NCBI GenBank assembly: GCA_040830565.1
Contig: JBFOMC010000175.1
Location: 1-15,931 of the forward strand
Length of the DNA stretch: 15,931 bases
Source of the DNA: JAFMPW01 sp040830565
GTDB lineage: Bacteria; Bacteroidota; Bacteroidia; Flavobacteriales; Flavobacteriaceae
Direction of reading: 5' to 3'
The notes under the pieces were generated by a model. It ran no database searches, had not been told where the DNA came from, and worked only from the letters and a program-made list of their open reading frames with translations. Below are positions 14,353 through 15,931 of this stretch, piece after piece (position 1 is the stretch's first letter; the number at the start of each line of letters is the position of its first letter). The translations under genes and the position numbers were made by a program.

Positions 14353-14706
14353 TTACTCAAGATCCCCTTCTTCTTCGAACTCCTCCTCGGTATTTAGTTC
14401 CATTTCAACTTCAGAAGTCTCAGAGGCTTCATCACTACCGAAATCGGTCTCGGAAACCTTCGATTTGTTTTCCAACTCTCTTTCAATAGAATCGTCAAAA
14501 TTGGCGATGAATTGAGAAAGACTCTGGCTAATTTTCACCAAATACAACGTATCTTCAGTTCTCAATTCCACGGCTTCAATGAACTCACCTTTACCGTTTC
14601 TAAAGGCAATGATGTCCTCGTCTCCGTAGCCGTCTGGGTAAGTTTCTATCAGCATGGCGGCTAGTTCATGACTGAGCTTTTTGTAATCTACAAGTACACG
14701 TTTCAT
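14353..14706 (-). CDS. Small acidic conserved hypothetical protein upstream of the aroB 3' end
   Basis: I prefer the ATG at 14706, giving a 117-aa protein starting MKRVLVDYKKLSHELA. An in-frame ATG at 14727 would add seven residues (MGKTDLL) that look unlike the conserved-looking start. Residues 1-70 form a compact alpha/beta-like region with YPDGYGDEDIIAFRNGKGE (23-41) and VELRTEDTLYLVKIS (46-60). The rest (about 80-117) is a low-complexity tail dominated by Glu, Ser and Asp, ending EEEFEEEGDLE. No cysteine pair, zinc motif or transmembrane span is present. It lies on the same strand as aroB, 145 bp after the aroB stop. I believe similar short proteins occur beside aroB in other Flavobacteriaceae, but this is memory and unverified. 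Function unknown. Confidence 0.82.
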   Translation of the reverse strand: MKRVLVDYKKLSHELAAMLIETYPDGYGDEDIIAFRNGKGEFIEAVELRTEDTLYLVKISQSLSQFIANFDDSIERELENKSKVSETDFGSDEASETSEVEMELNTEEEFEEEGDLE

Positions 14707-14851
14707 AAGTAGGTCAGTTTTTCCCATCTGTAGACTTCAATTAAGCCACCAGATTTGGTCGGGATTGGTTCTTAACTGTACCTAAACTATGACTTTTTTT
14801 CTTTGCTTTTTGGAAAGAGTTGTAAAATGCTGGTTTTAGTATATGAAGCTA

Positions 14852-15913
14852 TTATTCTTTGTAGTAAGCAAAAGCCTCCTCATATAGCTCAGCGGGAACC
14901 TGGCAATCTATTTCGGTTTCTCCAATGGCCGATAGCAGCACAAAGTTGATCCTCCCGTGGCTGTTTTTCTTATCAAATTTTAGCAAGGAAACTATTTGCT
15001 CAACATCTTCATAGGTAAAGGAGACTTTTTTATAACGCTCTAGCATAGTGCTTTTGAGATCCTCTAATTGCGGCTCAGGTAAACCAGTAAGTTTAAAGGA
15101 TAAAAATCCTTCCAAGATCATCCCTATGGCGATAGCCTCTCCATGCAATAGAACCTCGCCACGTTCCCCACTTAGAAAATGGGTTTCAATAGCATGCCCG
15201 AGGGTATGCCCGAAATTGAGGATTTTTCTGAGGTGTTCTTCCGTTGGATCCTGTAGTACAATATCGTTCTTGATGACGACAGAATCGTAAATGGGTCTAT
15301 CTAAGGTGTCAAAACCATTAAGTTGTTTTAGGTTCTCCCAATACTTACTGTCTCTAATAAGACCGTGTTTGAGCATTTCTGCAAAACCGCTTTGTAGTTG
15401 TCTGCGTTCCAGGGTGCGCAAAAACTCCGAAGCTATAAGGACCATCTGAGGTTGGTTAATAACGCCAATCTGATTCTTGAGCATCCCCAGATCAACCCCG
15501 GTTTTTCCTCCAATAGAGGCATCTACCATGGCCAGCAGGGTAGTAGGAATGTTGATAAAATGAATTCCCCTTCTAAAAGCGGAAGCCACAAAACCCCCGA
15601 GATCCGTAATCACTCCACCTCCTAAATTTATGAGCAAGCTCTTTCGGTCCCCATCCAATTCTGACAAGGCCTCCCAAACGCTGGTGCAGGTATCGATATT
15701 TTTATGTTCCTCTCCGGCTTCGATTTCTATGATTTCATAATGGTAGTTTCCCTCCAGTTTAGCCATAAAAATGGAAAGGCAATGATGATGGGTATTCTCA
15801 TCTACCAGAATAAAAATTCGGGAATAATTCATCGCCTGCAAGTGAGCATTTAAGGCCTCATAACCCCTGGCATTAAAATGGACAGAATAAGATGATGTAT
15901 TAATAGATTCCAT
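14852..15913 (-). CDS. aroB: 3-Dehydroquinate synthase (AroB)
   Basis: AroB converts DAHP to 3-dehydroquinate, step two of the shikimate pathway to aromatic amino acids, using NAD+ and Zn2+ (or Co2+). The 353-aa protein has the usual length. The NAD-binding region carries NLGGGVITDLGGFVAS (96-111) and the Lys-containing PTTLLAMVDASIGGKTGVD (123-141). Zinc ligands are Glu179 (GFAEMLKHG), His236 (NFGHTLGHA) and His257 (LLHGEAIAIGM), with His240 as the nearby active-site His. The start ATG at 15913 lies 18 bp from the window edge, so its promoter is not visible. The next gene on the strand is the acidic hypothetical, after 145 bp with no clear terminator; co-transcription is possible. Confidence 0.97.
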   Translation of the reverse strand: MESINTSSYSVHFNARGYEALNAHLQAMNYSRIFILVDENTHHHCLSIFMAKLEGNYHYEIIEIEAGEEHKNIDTCTSVWEALSELDGDRKSLLINLGGGVITDLGGFVASAFRRGIHFINIPTTLLAMVDASIGGKTGVDLGMLKNQIGVINQPQMVLIASEFLRTLERRQLQSGFAEMLKHGLIRDSKYWENLKQLNGFDTLDRPIYDSVVIKNDIVLQDPTEEHLRKILNFGHTLGHAIETHFLSGERGEVLLHGEAIAIGMILEGFLSFKLTGLPEPQLEDLKSTMLERYKKVSFTYEDVEQIVSLLKFDKKNSHGRINFVLLSAIGETEIDCQVPAELYEEAFAYYKE

Positions 15914-15931
15914 GAAAGTTCTTTGTTGCTC

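Noticed and set aside
13064..14727. Two-gene defence operon formed by the 414-aa protein and the acidic small protein
   Set aside because: The genes are convergent, so they cannot share a transcript, and the small gene sits with aroB on the other strand.

Overview
The window looks like chromosomal DNA from a marine-type member of the Flavobacteriaceae (Bacteroidetes). The evidence is moderate-to-low GC, candidate promoters of the Bacteroidetes TAnnTTTG (-7) type instead of TATAAT, starts preceded by A-rich sequence with no clear Shine-Dalgarno, and flavobacterial-style ParE/ParC, sterol-desaturase-like and lipoprotein genes. Genus cannot be fixed from the sequence alone.

Layout. 1-314 is gene-free and repeat-rich: two diverged copies of a ~72-bp direct repeat, a perfect 4x7-bp tandem repeat and a small GC-rich hairpin. 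315-1118 (-) is an arginase/agmatinase-family ureohydrolase whose last codons run into a 14-bp tandem repeat. Divergent from it is ychF (1225-2319, +). Next comes a topoisomerase IV operon, parE-parC-mscL (2474-7487, +), followed by a membrane fatty-acid-hydroxylase/sterol-desaturase-family gene (7592-8551, +). Convergent with that is a minus-strand group: a TerC-family membrane protein, a small lipoprotein and an XRE-type regulator (8677-10334). A 270-bp divergent regulatory region carrying several TTACA-N2-TGTAA-like palindromes separates the XRE gene from an M14 zinc-carboxypeptidase-like gene (10605-11726, +). Then come an Lrp/AsnC regulator with a clear intrinsic terminator, a DinB-like metal-binding protein, and a 414-aa protein of unrecognised family (13064-14308, +). 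The window closes on the minus strand with a small acidic hypothetical gene and aroB (3-dehydroquinate synthase).

How the genes fit together. Most are housekeeping: DNA decatenation (ParE/ParC), osmotic release (MscL), the ribosome-associated ATPase YchF and the shikimate pathway (AroB). The likeliest local regulatory circuit is XRE / M14 / Lrp: the operator-like palindromes overlap the XRE start codon, a candidate XRE promoter and the -33 region of the best M14 promoter.

The most unusual item is the 414-aa protein. Its N-terminus reads like an ATP-cone nucleotide-sensing domain and its C-terminus has a His-Gly / Asp-Ala-Cys arrangement reminiscent of caspase-fold (clan CD) peptidases. This is motif reading, not a database hit. 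Other points are a Tyr in place of the first zinc-ligand His of the M14 protein, and a QITLF pentapeptide at the very C-terminus of ParC that fits the sliding-clamp-binding consensus. No RNA genes, CRISPR arrays or insertion sequences were seen.
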